This document shows positions 8,205-16,370 of a DNA stretch of 64,000 nucleotides, one piece after another. The stretch is from Deltaproteobacteria bacterium. Lineage in GTDB: Bacteria > Myxococcota > Kuafuiibacteriia > Kuafuiibacteriales > Kuafuiibacteriaceae. The translations under genes and the position numbers were made by a program. The number at the start of each line of letters is the position of its first letter. Positions within the stretch are counted from its first letter, which is position 1. The stretch is from positions 1,054,001 to 1,118,000 of the forward strand of contig JADJBV010000002.1 of NCBI GenBank assembly GCA_016703535.1. The letters run 5' to 3'. The notes under the pieces were generated by a model. The model was not told the DNA's origin and did no database searches. It worked only from the letters and a program-made list of their open reading frames with translations.

Positions 8205-8222
8205 GTGACGCCTCGATGACTG
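8205..8222 (-). promoter_or_regulatory. Pho-box-like direct repeat upstream of lipoprotein/TonB receptor operon
   Basis: On the minus strand the sequence reads CAGTCAT-CGAG-GCGTCAC followed by AAAA. The two heptamers resemble the PhoB half-site CTGTCAT/C at the usual 11-bp period (6/7 and 5/7 matches). It lies 77-94 nt upstream of the lipoprotein start. This is pattern matching only. Confidence 0.4.
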
Positions 8223-8234
8223 GTGGCCACACGC

Positions 8235-8528
8235 CTACAATGGGGCCGTGGATCGCACCGAAAAGCCCTGCACCCCCGTGGGCGCCCCCGGGGCTTCTGC
8301 GAGTTCGGTGACTTCTGCGTGACGGGGTCCGGTTCGGCACCGCTCGGCGAGCACCGCCCGTTGGGCGGCAGGGCCTTCGGCCCACAGCTCCACCCGACCG
8401 TCCGTCAGGTTGCGCACCCAACCCGAAAGGCCCAAGGCCTGCGCCTGCTTCTGCGCCCAGTTCCGATACCCCACCCCCTGGACCACCCCCGAGATCAGCA
8501 GGTGCAGAGCCACATCCTCCCCGGACAT
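8235..8528 (-). CDS. acyP: Acylphosphatase
   Basis: This 97-residue cytoplasmic enzyme hydrolyses acyl phosphates. It has the family core: GVVQGVGYRNWAQKQAQALGLSGWVRN, with the phosphate-binding loop, its Arg in GYR and the catalytic Asn in GWVRN, then DGRVELWAEG. Length is typical (90-100 residues). The ATG at 8528 is taken; an in-frame TTG at 8540 adds four residues. It is divergent from selC and upstream of the lipoprotein/TonB pair on the same strand. Confidence 0.93.
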   Translation of the reverse strand: MSGEDVALHLLISGVVQGVGYRNWAQKQAQALGLSGWVRNLTDGRVELWAEGPAAQRAVLAERCRTGPRHAEVTELAEAPGAPTGVQGFSVRSTAPL

Positions 8529-8568
8529 GCGCCTACTCAAGCCCCAAGCCCCGTGTTAGTCCAGCCCC

Positions 8569-8664
8569 GGGAGCGCGTCCGTAGCTGGTGCGCGGCTCGG
8601 TTTTCAAAACCGATGGGGGCTCCTTGATGGGGGTCTTGGCGGGTTCAATTCCCGTGCGCTCTCG
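8569..8664 (+). tRNA. selC: tRNA-Sec (anticodon TCA)
   Basis: 96 nt with all marks of a bacterial selenocysteine tRNA. An 8-bp acceptor stem joins GGGAGCGC (8569-8576) to GCGCTCTC (8656-8663) with one G-T wobble, and the discriminator is G8664. The anticodon loop TTTCAAA at 8602-8608 carries TCA at 8604-8606. A long variable arm follows (about 8614-8638), then a T arm GCGGG-TTCAATT-CCCGT (8639-8655). CCA is not encoded. It implies that the organism decodes UGA as selenocysteine; selA, selB and selD are not in the window. The 3' end merges into a tandem repeat array. Confidence 0.95.
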
Positions 8665-9133
8665 TGCCGCCTTTGGCGGCACTGAGGGCGAACGGGCCTT
8701 GGGCGTTCGGTTCGCCTCCTGCGGAGGCTCACCTCGGCATCGATCCCCGTGCGTTCCCGTTCGCCGCCTTTGGCGGCACTGAGGGCGAACGGGCCTTGGG
8801 CGTTCGGTTCGCCTCCTGCGGAGGCTCACCTCGGCATCAATTCCCGTGCGCTCTCGTGCCGCCTTTGGCGGCACTGAGGGCGAACGGGCCTTGGGCGTTC
8901 GGTTCGCCTCCTGCGGAGGCTCACCTCGGCATCAATCCCCGTGTGCCCCCTAGGAGGCCGAGGGAGAAGAACGGGTCTCGGGCGTTCGGTTCGCCTCCTG
9001 CGGAGGCTCACCTCGGCATCAATCCCCGTGCGTTCCCGTTCGCCGCCTTTGGCGGCACTGGGGGCGAACGGGTCTCGGGCGTTCGGTTCGCCTCCTGCGG
9101 AGGCTCACCTCGGCATCGATCCCCGTGTGCTCC
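8645..9133 (+). repeat. Five-unit tandem array beginning with the 3' end of selC
   Basis: Units start at 8645, 8740, 8837, 8932 and 9019 (95, 97, 95, 87 and 97 nt), followed by a partial unit at 9116-9133. Each unit opens with a copy of the tRNA T-loop/acceptor 3' sequence (TCAATTCCCGTGCG or a TCGATCCCCGTG variant). It then carries hairpin GCCGCC-TTT-GGCGGC, pairing arms CGAACG/CGTTCG and hairpin GCCTCC-TGC-GGAGGC, ending CTCACCTCGGCA. Units 1 and 3 are identical over 95 nt. Units 2 and 5 replace CTCTCGTGCC by CCCGTTCGCC, which lengthens the first hairpin by pairing with GGCGAACGGG. Unit 4 has lost the first hairpin. Units abut, so this is not a CRISPR array. Confidence 0.9.
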
Positions 9134-9245
9134 ACCGAAAGATCACACCAACACCCACCCGGGCTCGAGGTCGCACGCACTGGGCCAGGTGCAGCCGCAA
9201 CCGCGGTCATTGCGGACCTTTAGCCCGGGCCGGGCCGTGGGTTGG

Positions 9246-9281
9246 GGCGGGTCGACCTTCGGTCGTGGCCCCCGCCTTTTT
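9246..9281 (+). terminator. Intrinsic terminator after selC and its repeat array
   Basis: GGCGGG (9246-9251) pairs with CCCGCC (9271-9276), with an inner stem CGACC/GGTCG (9253-9257 with 9261-9265), followed by TTTTT (9277-9281). It lies about 110 nt after the last repeat unit and just before the next gene, so selC and the array are probably on one transcript. Confidence 0.75.
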
Positions 9282-9312
9282 CGCTGCATGGATTTCGGGT
9301 TAGTTAGCGCGG

Positions 9313-10374
9313 ATGACTCGTGGTCCAAGCAGCATCGTAGCGTTGTGGGCGGGGCTGCTCTCCTGCACTGCGGAGACCGAGGGGCTCCAGGACCTGCAGG
9401 TGCCGGTGCCGGTGCCGCCTCAATCAGACGCAGACCCGAGCGACGGGTGGATGGCGGCGCCGGGGGAGGGCACCGCGTTCATCGTCAGCGACCTGGTCAT
9501 CGCCGGGCGGGATGAGGGCTTCGATCTCGATGGTAACTGCGCCACCGACGGCACCGGGTGCGTCGACAACGGCCTCTGGATCTTGGGGCCGCTGGCCAAC
9601 GATCAGATTCGGCAGGGCCTATTGGGCGGCGAGTCGCTGCTGCTGGTGGAGTTGGTGGGTTATAAAGGTGCGGCGGCCGGCGACGACTCGGCGTTGACGG
9701 TCAAGTTCTACCCCGCCAAAGACGCAGACGATCCCTTCTTCCCGGCCAACAACTTCAAGGTGCCGGCAGGGCAGGCGAGCTGTTGTGAGTTCCTTGTGTC
9801 TCCCTCGGGGCTCTTCGGCGCTCCCCCACAGGCCTTGGCGCGGCTCCCGGCCCGGGCTGAGGGGATGACGATTCGGTCGACGGAGAGCGTGTCGCTCCCG
9901 ATCGTCTCGACGGTTGACCCGGATCCGATCGCCGCGACCCTGGAGCGCGCCACCGTCGAGATCTCCATCGATCCAGCGACGAACCAACTGCGGGGACGTC
10001 TGGGCGTCGCAGTGCCGGCCTCAGCCCTGGCCAAGTTTAGCAATCCCTACTGCAAGACCGTGGGGCCGCGGTGCCCAGTGGCGGTGGTGTCCTCACTCCT
10101 CGACCTGCTGGTGATGTTGAAGGGGCCCCGGCCGGACGTCGATCTCGATGGCGACGGTCTTGAGTGCATCCTCGACACCGATGGTGATGCGGTCATCGAT
10201 CGCTGTTGCGAGGGCACTACGGATGGCGGGTGCCGCGAGGGTTCCTGTTTGGGTGAGGTGATCGAACCCGGGGCTTCGGCCGGCTGCGTCGCCAGCCCCC
10301 GAGTCGCCGACGGTTATTCGATCACCATCGGGTTCGCGGCGGTTCCGGCGACCATCGTTGGCGTCGCGCCCTGA
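9313..10374 (+). CDS. Lipoprotein of unknown function with Asp-rich calcium-like loops
   Basis: The 353-residue protein begins MTRGPSSIVALWAGLLSC, a short signal with a lipobox-like LLSC (Cys18). A Pro/Val linker follows, then a globular region without a recognised domain. Near the C-terminus DVDLDGDGLECILDTDGDAVID resembles type-3 thrombospondin or EF-hand-like calcium loops, and the last 80 residues have paired cysteines. It starts 32 nt after the selC-array terminator and ends 8 nt before the DASS transporter, with which it may be co-transcribed. Function is unknown. Confidence 0.7.
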   Translation: MTRGPSSIVALWAGLLSCTAETEGLQDLQVPVPVPPQSDADPSDGWMAAPGEGTAFIVSDLVIAGRDEGFDLDGNCATDGTGCVDNGLWILGPLANDQIRQGLLGGESLLLVELVGYKGAAAGDDSALTVKFYPAKDADDPFFPANNFKVPAGQASCCEFLVSPSGLFGAPPQALARLPARAEGMTIRSTESVSLPIVSTVDPDPIAATLERATVEISIDPATNQLRGRLGVAVPASALAKFSNPYCKTVGPRCPVAVVSSLLDLLVMLKGPRPDVDLDGDGLECILDTDGDAVIDRCCEGTTDGGCREGSCLGEVIEPGASAGCVASPRVADGYSITIGFAAVPATIVGVAP

Positions 10375-10382
10375 AGGACCAC

Positions 10383-11852
10383 GTGGCCCATCGTTGGGAT
10401 TGGACCCCGGGCCGGGTGGTTGGCCTGGTCCTGGGGCTCCTCGCGATGTTGGGGCTCTGGATGCTCCCTTCGCCGCTTCAAGCGGGGGATGGGCGGGCCG
10501 CCTTGGCCGCTGGGATCACGGCCTGGATGTCGATCTGGTGGTTGACCGAGGCGGTCCCGATCACGGTGACCGCGGCGGTCCCGATCGTCGTCTTCCCGTT
10601 GACTGGGGTGCTCGGAGGCCATCGGGCCGAGCAACTCGGCGTGGTGATCTCCGCCTACATCCACCCGTACATCTTCTTGTTCCTCGGAGGCATGGGGATC
10701 GCGGCGGCGATGCAGCAGTGCCAACTGCATCGGCGACTGGCGGTGCAGATCATGCGGCTGGTTGGCACTGGGCCCGAGCGCCTTTTGCTCGGCTTTTTGT
10801 TGGCCACCGCCTTCGTGTCGATGTGGATCTCCAACACCGCGACCGCGGCCATGATGTTGCCGATCGGGCTGGCGGTGGTTCAACAACTCGAGCTTCGTCG
10901 GGGTGGGGCCCGGCTCCATCACTATGGCGCGGCGGTGATGTTGGCCATCGCTTACGGGGCCAACCTGGGCGGCATCGGCACCAAGATCGGCACCGCACCC
11001 AACGCACAGCTCGCCCAGTTTTTGGCGGTGATCGGTGAAGAGGTCTCCTTCCTCCAGTTCTCCGGGATCGGCGTTCCGTTTATCGTGATGATGGTCCCGG
11101 CGGCCTGGTGGCTGTTGTGGCGACTGGCGCGGGCCGACGGCGCGGGCCTCGGGGCGGTGGGTGCGGCCGCTCTCGAACAAGAGCTCCAGGCCCTGGGGCC
11201 CACTCGACGAAGCGAAAAGTGGGTCTTCGGCGTCTTTTTGGCGACGGCGGCGTTGTGGATCTTCGGCCAACCGTTGACGGGCCTGCTCCGCGATTGGTGG
11301 CCCGAGCTGAACACCGCCCAGCTGGAAGGATCGGTGGCGATGATCGCCATGACCTTCTTGCTCTTGCTCCGGATCGAGGGTCGCCAACTCCTGGAGCTCC
11401 GGGTCTTGTTGGGCCAACCGTGGGGCACTTTGATCTTGTTGGGCGGCAGCTTCGCCATGGCCGAGGCGATCCAGCGGAGTGGTTTGTCTTCGCACCTCGG
11501 TGAACAACTGGCGATCATCAAGGACCTTCCGCCCCTCGCCCAAGTTTTGGCGGCCACCATCTTGACCGTGACCATCTCCGCCATCGCCTCCAACACCGCG
11601 ACCACCACGGTGATGCTCAACGTGTTGCGGACCTCAGCCGTGCCGGCCCTGTTGCCGACCTTGGCTTTTGCCTCGGCGTTCGCGGCGTCCTGTGACTTCG
11701 CCTTGCCGGCGGGCACTCCACCCAACGCGATCGTCTTCGCCAGCGGTTATCTGAGCATTCCGCGCATGGCGAAGACCGGCGTGGTCCTGGATCTGTACGC
11801 GGCGATCGTCGTCGCGTTTTGGTGTTTTGTCTCGGTGCCGTGGCTCAGCTGA
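10383..11852 (+). CDS. SLC13/DASS family sodium-coupled anion symporter
   Basis: The 489-residue inner-membrane protein has about 11-12 hydrophobic segments and the two SNT signatures that define the family: SNTATAAMMLPIG in the first half and SNTATTTVMLNVL in the second. The late family motif LPAGTPPNAIVFASG is also present. Members import dicarboxylates, citrate or sulfate with sodium; the substrate cannot be told from sequence. Start is GTG at 10383, with AAGGA just upstream. Its 3' end overlaps the convergent next gene by 8 nt. Confidence 0.9.
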   Translation: MAHRWDWTPGRVVGLVLGLLAMLGLWMLPSPLQAGDGRAALAAGITAWMSIWWLTEAVPITVTAAVPIVVFPLTGVLGGHRAEQLGVVISAYIHPYIFLFLGGMGIAAAMQQCQLHRRLAVQIMRLVGTGPERLLLGFLLATAFVSMWISNTATAAMMLPIGLAVVQQLELRRGGARLHHYGAAVMLAIAYGANLGGIGTKIGTAPNAQLAQFLAVIGEEVSFLQFSGIGVPFIVMMVPAAWWLLWRLARADGAGLGAVGAAALEQELQALGPTRRSEKWVFGVFLATAALWIFGQPLTGLLRDWWPELNTAQLEGSVAMIAMTFLLLLRIEGRQLLELRVLLGQPWGTLILLGGSFAMAEAIQRSGLSSHLGEQLAIIKDLPPLAQVLAATILTVTISAIASNTATTTVMLNVLRTSAVPALLPTLAFASAFAASCDFALPAGTPPNAIVFASGYLSIPRMAKTGVVLDLYAAIVVAFWCFVSVPWLS

Positions 11853-13221
11853 GCCACCGGAGCAAAAACCAGAGCAGGCTCGCCACCCCAACCCCTAGTA
11901 CGAAGGGGCGCCACCAGGTCGCGTTGGCTCCGGGCATCGGCAGAGGAGGTACGGGCGGCGCGGAGCGGTGGAGTGGAGGAGCGCTCGGCATCGGCAGCGG
12001 GCGTTGGGTGCCGATCCGAGCCGGAGCCGGGACCAGATCCCGAAGATCGGCCGCCAGGTCGATCCGCTTCAGCTCGACCGGCGTTGCGTTCGGGCTGGGC
12101 GTACCGAGGATGATCCGCGCCATCTGCTGTTCGTCCAAACCTTCAGCGGGGACACCAAAGGCCGGGGTCGGTGGTGGGGCCGGGGGTGGGGCGGTGGGGG
12201 CCCTCGGCGCCGAGCCGCGCTCCGGACCTCCCGTAAACGAGGAGGCGATCGCGTGATCGAGGGCCGCCGCTTGTCCGTCGATCAACACCGTCGGCCGATC
12301 CGGGGCGATCGGCGGCGCCAAGGGGCGATCGGGCATCTTCAGCTCAGCCAGGCCGATGGACTCCAGGGCGATCGGCGGGGTCGGTCGATTGGGGGGCGGC
12401 GCCGAGGGCGGAGCCGGGATGGGGCTCAGCCCGGGCACGGTCAACGGGCGCGCCCCCATGGCAGGTGCAGGACTGGACATCGGCGGGCCGATCACCAGCC
12501 CCTCGAGGCCCAGGCCCGGCGTCGGTGGTCCGCTGGCCGACCAGGGCCCCGGGCCCGGAATGGGGGTCAGCTCGGGCGGCATGCTGGGCGGGGGCGGCGG
12601 CGTTGGCCCAGGGGGCGGGGGTGGGGGCCCCAAACGATAACTCGGTGGCGTCGGGGCCGGTGCAGGAGTGGTCACCGGCCGGAAGTGCGTCGGCGCGGGG
12701 GGCGCGGGCGGGCCGAGGTGGAGCTTCGCCGGCGGCGGCGGCAACTCGAGGCCGTCGAGCAGAGGCGCCGGTGCGGTCGCTTCTTCGGCGATCGGCTGGG
12801 CCGGGGGCGGTGCGGCCGGCGCCACCCGGGAGGCCCAACCCGGCGGCGGTGCGGGCGGCAAAGGCGCCACCATCCGGGGCGGCGGCAGACCCGCGGGCGA
12901 GTTGAGGCCGATCGGCGGCGTGGGGGGCGGCGGCGGCGGCGGGGCCTTGGGGGCCGGGGGATGACGCAGGCTGTTCCGCCGTTCGCCAGGGCCCAACTCG
13001 TCGGCGATCTGATCGATCAGCCGGCTGGGGCCCCCGGGCATCCGAAAATCGAACTCGGTCTCGCCGGTGTCCCGCAGGTCTTTGGGTTTCGGGCGCGGCA
13101 TCGGCGTGTCGTCCCAGCTGGACTCCAGGGCCTTGACCTCGTCGAGAGGCAACTTCAGCTCGTCCTCACCCACCCGTGTCCCAACCTTGGCCTCGCAGCT
13201 TACCCGAAGGCGCCGGGACAC
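11845..13221 (-). CDS. Proline-rich protein with C-terminal membrane anchor
   Basis: The 458-residue protein has an acidic, charged N-terminal 80 residues (EDELKLPLDEVKALESSWDD, DTGETEFDFRMPGG), a very long Pro/Ala-rich middle (about residues 85-420) with poly-Pro runs, and a C-terminal hydrophobic helix (WWRPFVLGVGVASLLWFLLRWLS). There is no signal peptide, so most of the protein should be cytoplasmic with the tail in the inner membrane. Start is uncertain between GTG 13221 and an in-frame GTG about 16 codons later. No domain is recognised. It overlaps the convergent transporter gene by 8 nt. Codon pattern fits a real gene, but low complexity limits certainty. Confidence 0.6.
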   Translation of the reverse strand: MSRRLRVSCEAKVGTRVGEDELKLPLDEVKALESSWDDTPMPRPKPKDLRDTGETEFDFRMPGGPSRLIDQIADELGPGERRNSLRHPPAPKAPPPPPPPTPPIGLNSPAGLPPPRMVAPLPPAPPPGWASRVAPAAPPPAQPIAEEATAPAPLLDGLELPPPPAKLHLGPPAPPAPTHFRPVTTPAPAPTPPSYRLGPPPPPPGPTPPPPPSMPPELTPIPGPGPWSASGPPTPGLGLEGLVIGPPMSSPAPAMGARPLTVPGLSPIPAPPSAPPPNRPTPPIALESIGLAELKMPDRPLAPPIAPDRPTVLIDGQAAALDHAIASSFTGGPERGSAPRAPTAPPPAPPPTPAFGVPAEGLDEQQMARIILGTPSPNATPVELKRIDLAADLRDLVPAPARIGTQRPLPMPSAPPLHRSAPPVPPLPMPGANATWWRPFVLGVGVASLLWFLLRWLS

Positions 13222-13254
13222 AACATCAGGTCCCTGGCGTCGATGTGCGCTAGC

Positions 13255-14964
13255 TCACGCGGCCTGAACGGGCCGGGGCGGGCCCCGCCAAAGGACCGAA
13301 GTGGCCTCGGCCACCAACAAGAAGGCCAGCAGGCTCAGCACCAAAGCCACCCAACCGACCGGGTCGGTGTAGCGGCCGCTGGCCACCCAGGCCTCCATCA
13401 TCAGGACCAAGGACCAGACGGTCATCACCATCATCAAGACCATCGGGACCGCCACCAACCAGGCCAACCCGCGACGGCCGGTCCGCACCAACCACACCGA
13501 CAAGGACAACAAGGTCAAGGCGGCCAGGAGCTGGTTGCTGGTGCCGAAGATCGACCAGAACACGCGCCAGGCGGGCATCGGTCGGCCGCTGGCGTCGGTC
13601 ATGCGGGCGGACATCAAGAGGGCCGGCAACAACAAGGTCACCAAGGTCGCCAAGATCCCCTTGGCCCGCCCAGTGAGGCCAAAGAGCTCCTCCAAGATGT
13701 GCCGACCCAAACGGGTGGCCACGTCGAGGGTGTCGTAGACGAAGGTCGCGAAGGCCAACAGGCCAAAGGACACCGCAAACGTCGGATCGATCCCCAAAAC
13801 CCCGAGGAAGTTGCCGATGCCCCGGGCGAAGATCAGGTTCGGATTTTCGCGGACCGCGGCGCTGTCGGTGGCCAACACCGCCACGGTGATCAAGGCGATC
13901 ACCGCCACCACCCCTTCCAACAACATGCCGCCGTATCCGACGACGTGAGCGTCGGTCTCGTGCTCCAACTGTTTGCTGGTGGTGCCGGAGCAGACGATCC
14001 CGTGAAAGCCAGAGCAGGCGCCGCAAGCGATGGTCACGAACAAGAGCGGGAACATCGGGCCCAACTTTTCGCTCTGGAAGCCCAAAAACGGGGCGTAAGC
14101 GATCTCTTGGCCGCCCAACAAGATGCCGATGAACGACGCGAAGATCATCCCGTACAGGAAAAATCCACCCAGGTGCCCGCGCGGTTGGAGCAAGGCCCAG
14201 ACCGGCACCACCGAGGCGACGCCGCAGTAGATCAAGATCAGGTAGTCCCAGGCCAGGTTGGGGGGCACCTCACCGAGCAGGGGCAGCTGCAGCGTCGGCA
14301 ACTCGATCGGGATGTTCTGGCTGTACCAGATCGCCACCACCACCAGCGGCACGAAGATCGCGGTGGCCGGCCAGATCTGCAGGCGCAAGTAACGGAGCGC
14401 CAGGCCCATGACCACGCCGATCACCAAGTAGAGGATCGAGGCGGTCGCCACGCCGCCGCCACGCACCACCTGGCCGCTCGGCAACTCCAGGTTGTCCACG
14501 AAGGCCCGGGCCGTGATGTCGGTGAAGGCGACGATGATGTAGATCAACGCCAGATAAACGAAGCTCAGGAACAACACGCCGGCCCGCTTCGACATGTGCT
14601 CTTGGATGATCGCGGCGATCGAGCGCCCTCGGTGCCGCACCGAACCCACCAACGCCGAAAAGTCGTGCATGGCGCCGATGAAGATGGCGCCGACCACGAT
14701 CCACAAAAGTGCTGGCAACCAACCAAAGGCCACCGCCGCCACGATCGGTCCGACGATCGGCCCGGCCGCCGAGATCGCCGAGAAGTGTTGGCTGAGCAGG
14801 TACCAACGGGGCGTCGGCACGTAGTCGACCCCGTCGTAGAGTTCATGCGCGGGTGTCGGCGCGTCGGCCGAAAGATCGAAGCGTTTGGCCAACAGGCGGC
14901 CGTACAGAAAAAACGCGGCTCCAAAAAGAGCCAAGACCCCGAGGAAAAGGACCGCCACCGGCAT
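13255..14964 (-). CDS. cstA: Carbon starvation protein CstA-family pyruvate/peptide transporter
   Basis: The 569-residue protein has some 16 hydrophobic segments. The N-terminal region LYDGVDYVPTPRWYLLSQHFSAISAAGPIVGPI, GAIFIGAMHDF and the segment VTIACGACSGFHGIVCSGTTSKQLEHETDA are CstA signatures. Family members import pyruvate or peptides under carbon limitation. The ATG at 14964 is chosen because the longer open frame upstream is GC-rich non-homologous sequence and overlaps the divergent gene. Length fits the shorter CstA subgroup (about 570) rather than the 700-residue E. coli type. Confidence 0.92.
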   Translation of the reverse strand: MPVAVLFLGVLALFGAAFFLYGRLLAKRFDLSADAPTPAHELYDGVDYVPTPRWYLLSQHFSAISAAGPIVGPIVAAVAFGWLPALLWIVVGAIFIGAMHDFSALVGSVRHRGRSIAAIIQEHMSKRAGVLFLSFVYLALIYIIVAFTDITARAFVDNLELPSGQVVRGGGVATASILYLVIGVVMGLALRYLRLQIWPATAIFVPLVVVAIWYSQNIPIELPTLQLPLLGEVPPNLAWDYLILIYCGVASVVPVWALLQPRGHLGGFFLYGMIFASFIGILLGGQEIAYAPFLGFQSEKLGPMFPLLFVTIACGACSGFHGIVCSGTTSKQLEHETDAHVVGYGGMLLEGVVAVIALITVAVLATDSAAVRENPNLIFARGIGNFLGVLGIDPTFAVSFGLLAFATFVYDTLDVATRLGRHILEELFGLTGRAKGILATLVTLLLPALLMSARMTDASGRPMPAWRVFWSIFGTSNQLLAALTLLSLSVWLVRTGRRGLAWLVAVPMVLMMVMTVWSLVLMMEAWVASGRYTDPVGWVALVLSLLAFLLVAEATSVLWRGPPRPVQAA

Positions 14965-15026
14965 CGGCGCCGACTCTACCCCACCTTGCGCGGGCGGGAA
15001 GAGGCAGGTGATCCTACCCCCTGGAA

Positions 15027-16322
15027 ATGGGATCCGCCGCCTACCGCGCGGCCCTCTGGGGGGGCCTGCTCTTGGTGGCCTGCGATCGGGATTGGCGTTT
15101 GGCCATCGAGCGCCCTTGGGACGCGACGTCGATCGGGGTGGTGGTGGTCCAAGGGGCCAACGGGGAGCTCTTGTCCGAACCGCAGCTGGTCGGTTCGGGC
15201 GAACGATTGGAGCTGCAGGTCCGCTGGGCGCCGCCGCTCCGCCTTTGGGGGCTGGCCTTTTCTCCCGAGCTGGAGCTCCTGAGCCGCGGGGTCCGGCTGG
15301 GCGGCGCCGAAGATCACCTCCCGGATGGTGAACCTTGGTTGCTCGAGCTCGAGGCGCTGGGCGACGAAAGTGCCCCGCAGTTTCAGCGGGCCGAGGCTCC
15401 GGGATTTGACCTCCGCTACAACTCGCCGTCGCCTCCCACGGCGACCTGCCTGCAGGCCGAAGCCCGACAGAGCGCCTGGCCGGAGCGGTTGACACGGGTC
15501 GAGGTGACGGGTGCCGGCCGGCTCTACGTCGGGATGGGTTCGGGGCCGGCGGCCGTGGCGCGGGTCGAGGCCGGGATGTTCACCGAGATCTTCCGCTTTC
15601 CACCCAACACCAGCGGGCCGATCCGAGGGCTCGTGCACGATGGCCAACGGTTGTGGGTCGTCGCTCGCGAAGGCGCGATGGTGGCCCTCGACGATCAACA
15701 CCAGGTCTTGATGCGAGGGCAGTTGCCCTTCGATGAGGTGGTCGAGGTCTACGCCAACCACCAGGGTGAGGTGTACGCGATGGGGTTGCCTCACGAACTG
15801 CCGCGACAACTTTCGCTGAGCGCCACCGTGGGCCAGGCCCGCACCAACTTTCCCACCAACTTGCGCGGCATGGCGGTGCTGGAATCAGGGAAGGCCTTCG
15901 TCTTGGATCAACGGGGGATCTTGGCCCGGACCGACGATGGTTGGCTGCGGGAGGTCGAGCTCCAAGAAGCCGAGATGACCGCCATCGCGGGCGATCATCG
16001 GGGCGCCTACGCCATTGCCCGGTATCGGGGCTTCTTCAGTCGCGATCAACGGACCGGGGTCTGGAGCGAAACGCCGCGGCCCTTCGCCGGATTTCCCCGG
16101 GCCTTGGCGTTGTTGCCTGGAGGAGGGCTGGTGGTGGTGGGGAGCGGGGACTCGAGCGCCTACTTCGACGGGCGGCATTTTTGCCTGATCCGCCCGCCGA
16201 TCGTGGAAGAGTTGGTGGACGTCGCGGTTTCGGCCGACGGTCGCACGGCCTGGGCCGTCGGGAACATCGACGGCGAACCTCCGGGGCGTTGGGTCGAGAT
16301 GAGCCTCCCTCCCCCCAATTGA
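15027..16322 (+). CDS. Lipoprotein with predicted beta-propeller-like repeats
   Basis: The 431-residue protein begins MGSAAYRAALWGGLLLVACD, a signal with lipobox LVAC. From about residue 150 it shows irregular beta-strand repeats (GAGRLYVGMGSG, DGQRLWVVAREGAMVALDD, QGEVYAMG, SADGRTAWAVGN) that suggest a propeller. No catalytic motif is seen. The ATG at 15027 lies 63 nt from the divergent cstA. A second lipoprotein of similar size and layout is encoded at 33490-34854 and may be a distant paralogue. The next gene follows by 48 nt. Function unknown. Confidence 0.72.
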   Translation: MGSAAYRAALWGGLLLVACDRDWRLAIERPWDATSIGVVVVQGANGELLSEPQLVGSGERLELQVRWAPPLRLWGLAFSPELELLSRGVRLGGAEDHLPDGEPWLLELEALGDESAPQFQRAEAPGFDLRYNSPSPPTATCLQAEARQSAWPERLTRVEVTGAGRLYVGMGSGPAAVARVEAGMFTEIFRFPPNTSGPIRGLVHDGQRLWVVAREGAMVALDDQHQVLMRGQLPFDEVVEVYANHQGEVYAMGLPHELPRQLSLSATVGQARTNFPTNLRGMAVLESGKAFVLDQRGILARTDDGWLREVELQEAEMTAIAGDHRGAYAIARYRGFFSRDQRTGVWSETPRPFAGFPRALALLPGGGLVVVGSGDSSAYFDGRHFCLIRPPIVEELVDVAVSADGRTAWAVGNIDGEPPGRWVEMSLPPPN

Positions 16323-16370
16323 AGGGGATTGGCCTTTACCTCACCTCGCCGCGGTGCCAAGCGGGTGGAG

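Noticed and set aside
8645..9133. CRISPR array
   Set aside because: Units of 87-97 nt abut without spacers, contain several hairpins, and no cas genes are present.
8664..9515. Plus-strand open frame of 283 codons through the repeat array
   Set aside because: It translates the non-coding hairpin repeats into a reiterated peptide, crosses the terminator and overlaps the true lipoprotein start; the repeats have lengths not divisible by three.
11968..15282. 1104-codon plus-strand open frame
   Set aside because: It lies opposite the proline-rich gene and cstA; its translation is Arg/Gly/His/Gln-rich low complexity, as expected of an antisense frame in high-GC DNA.
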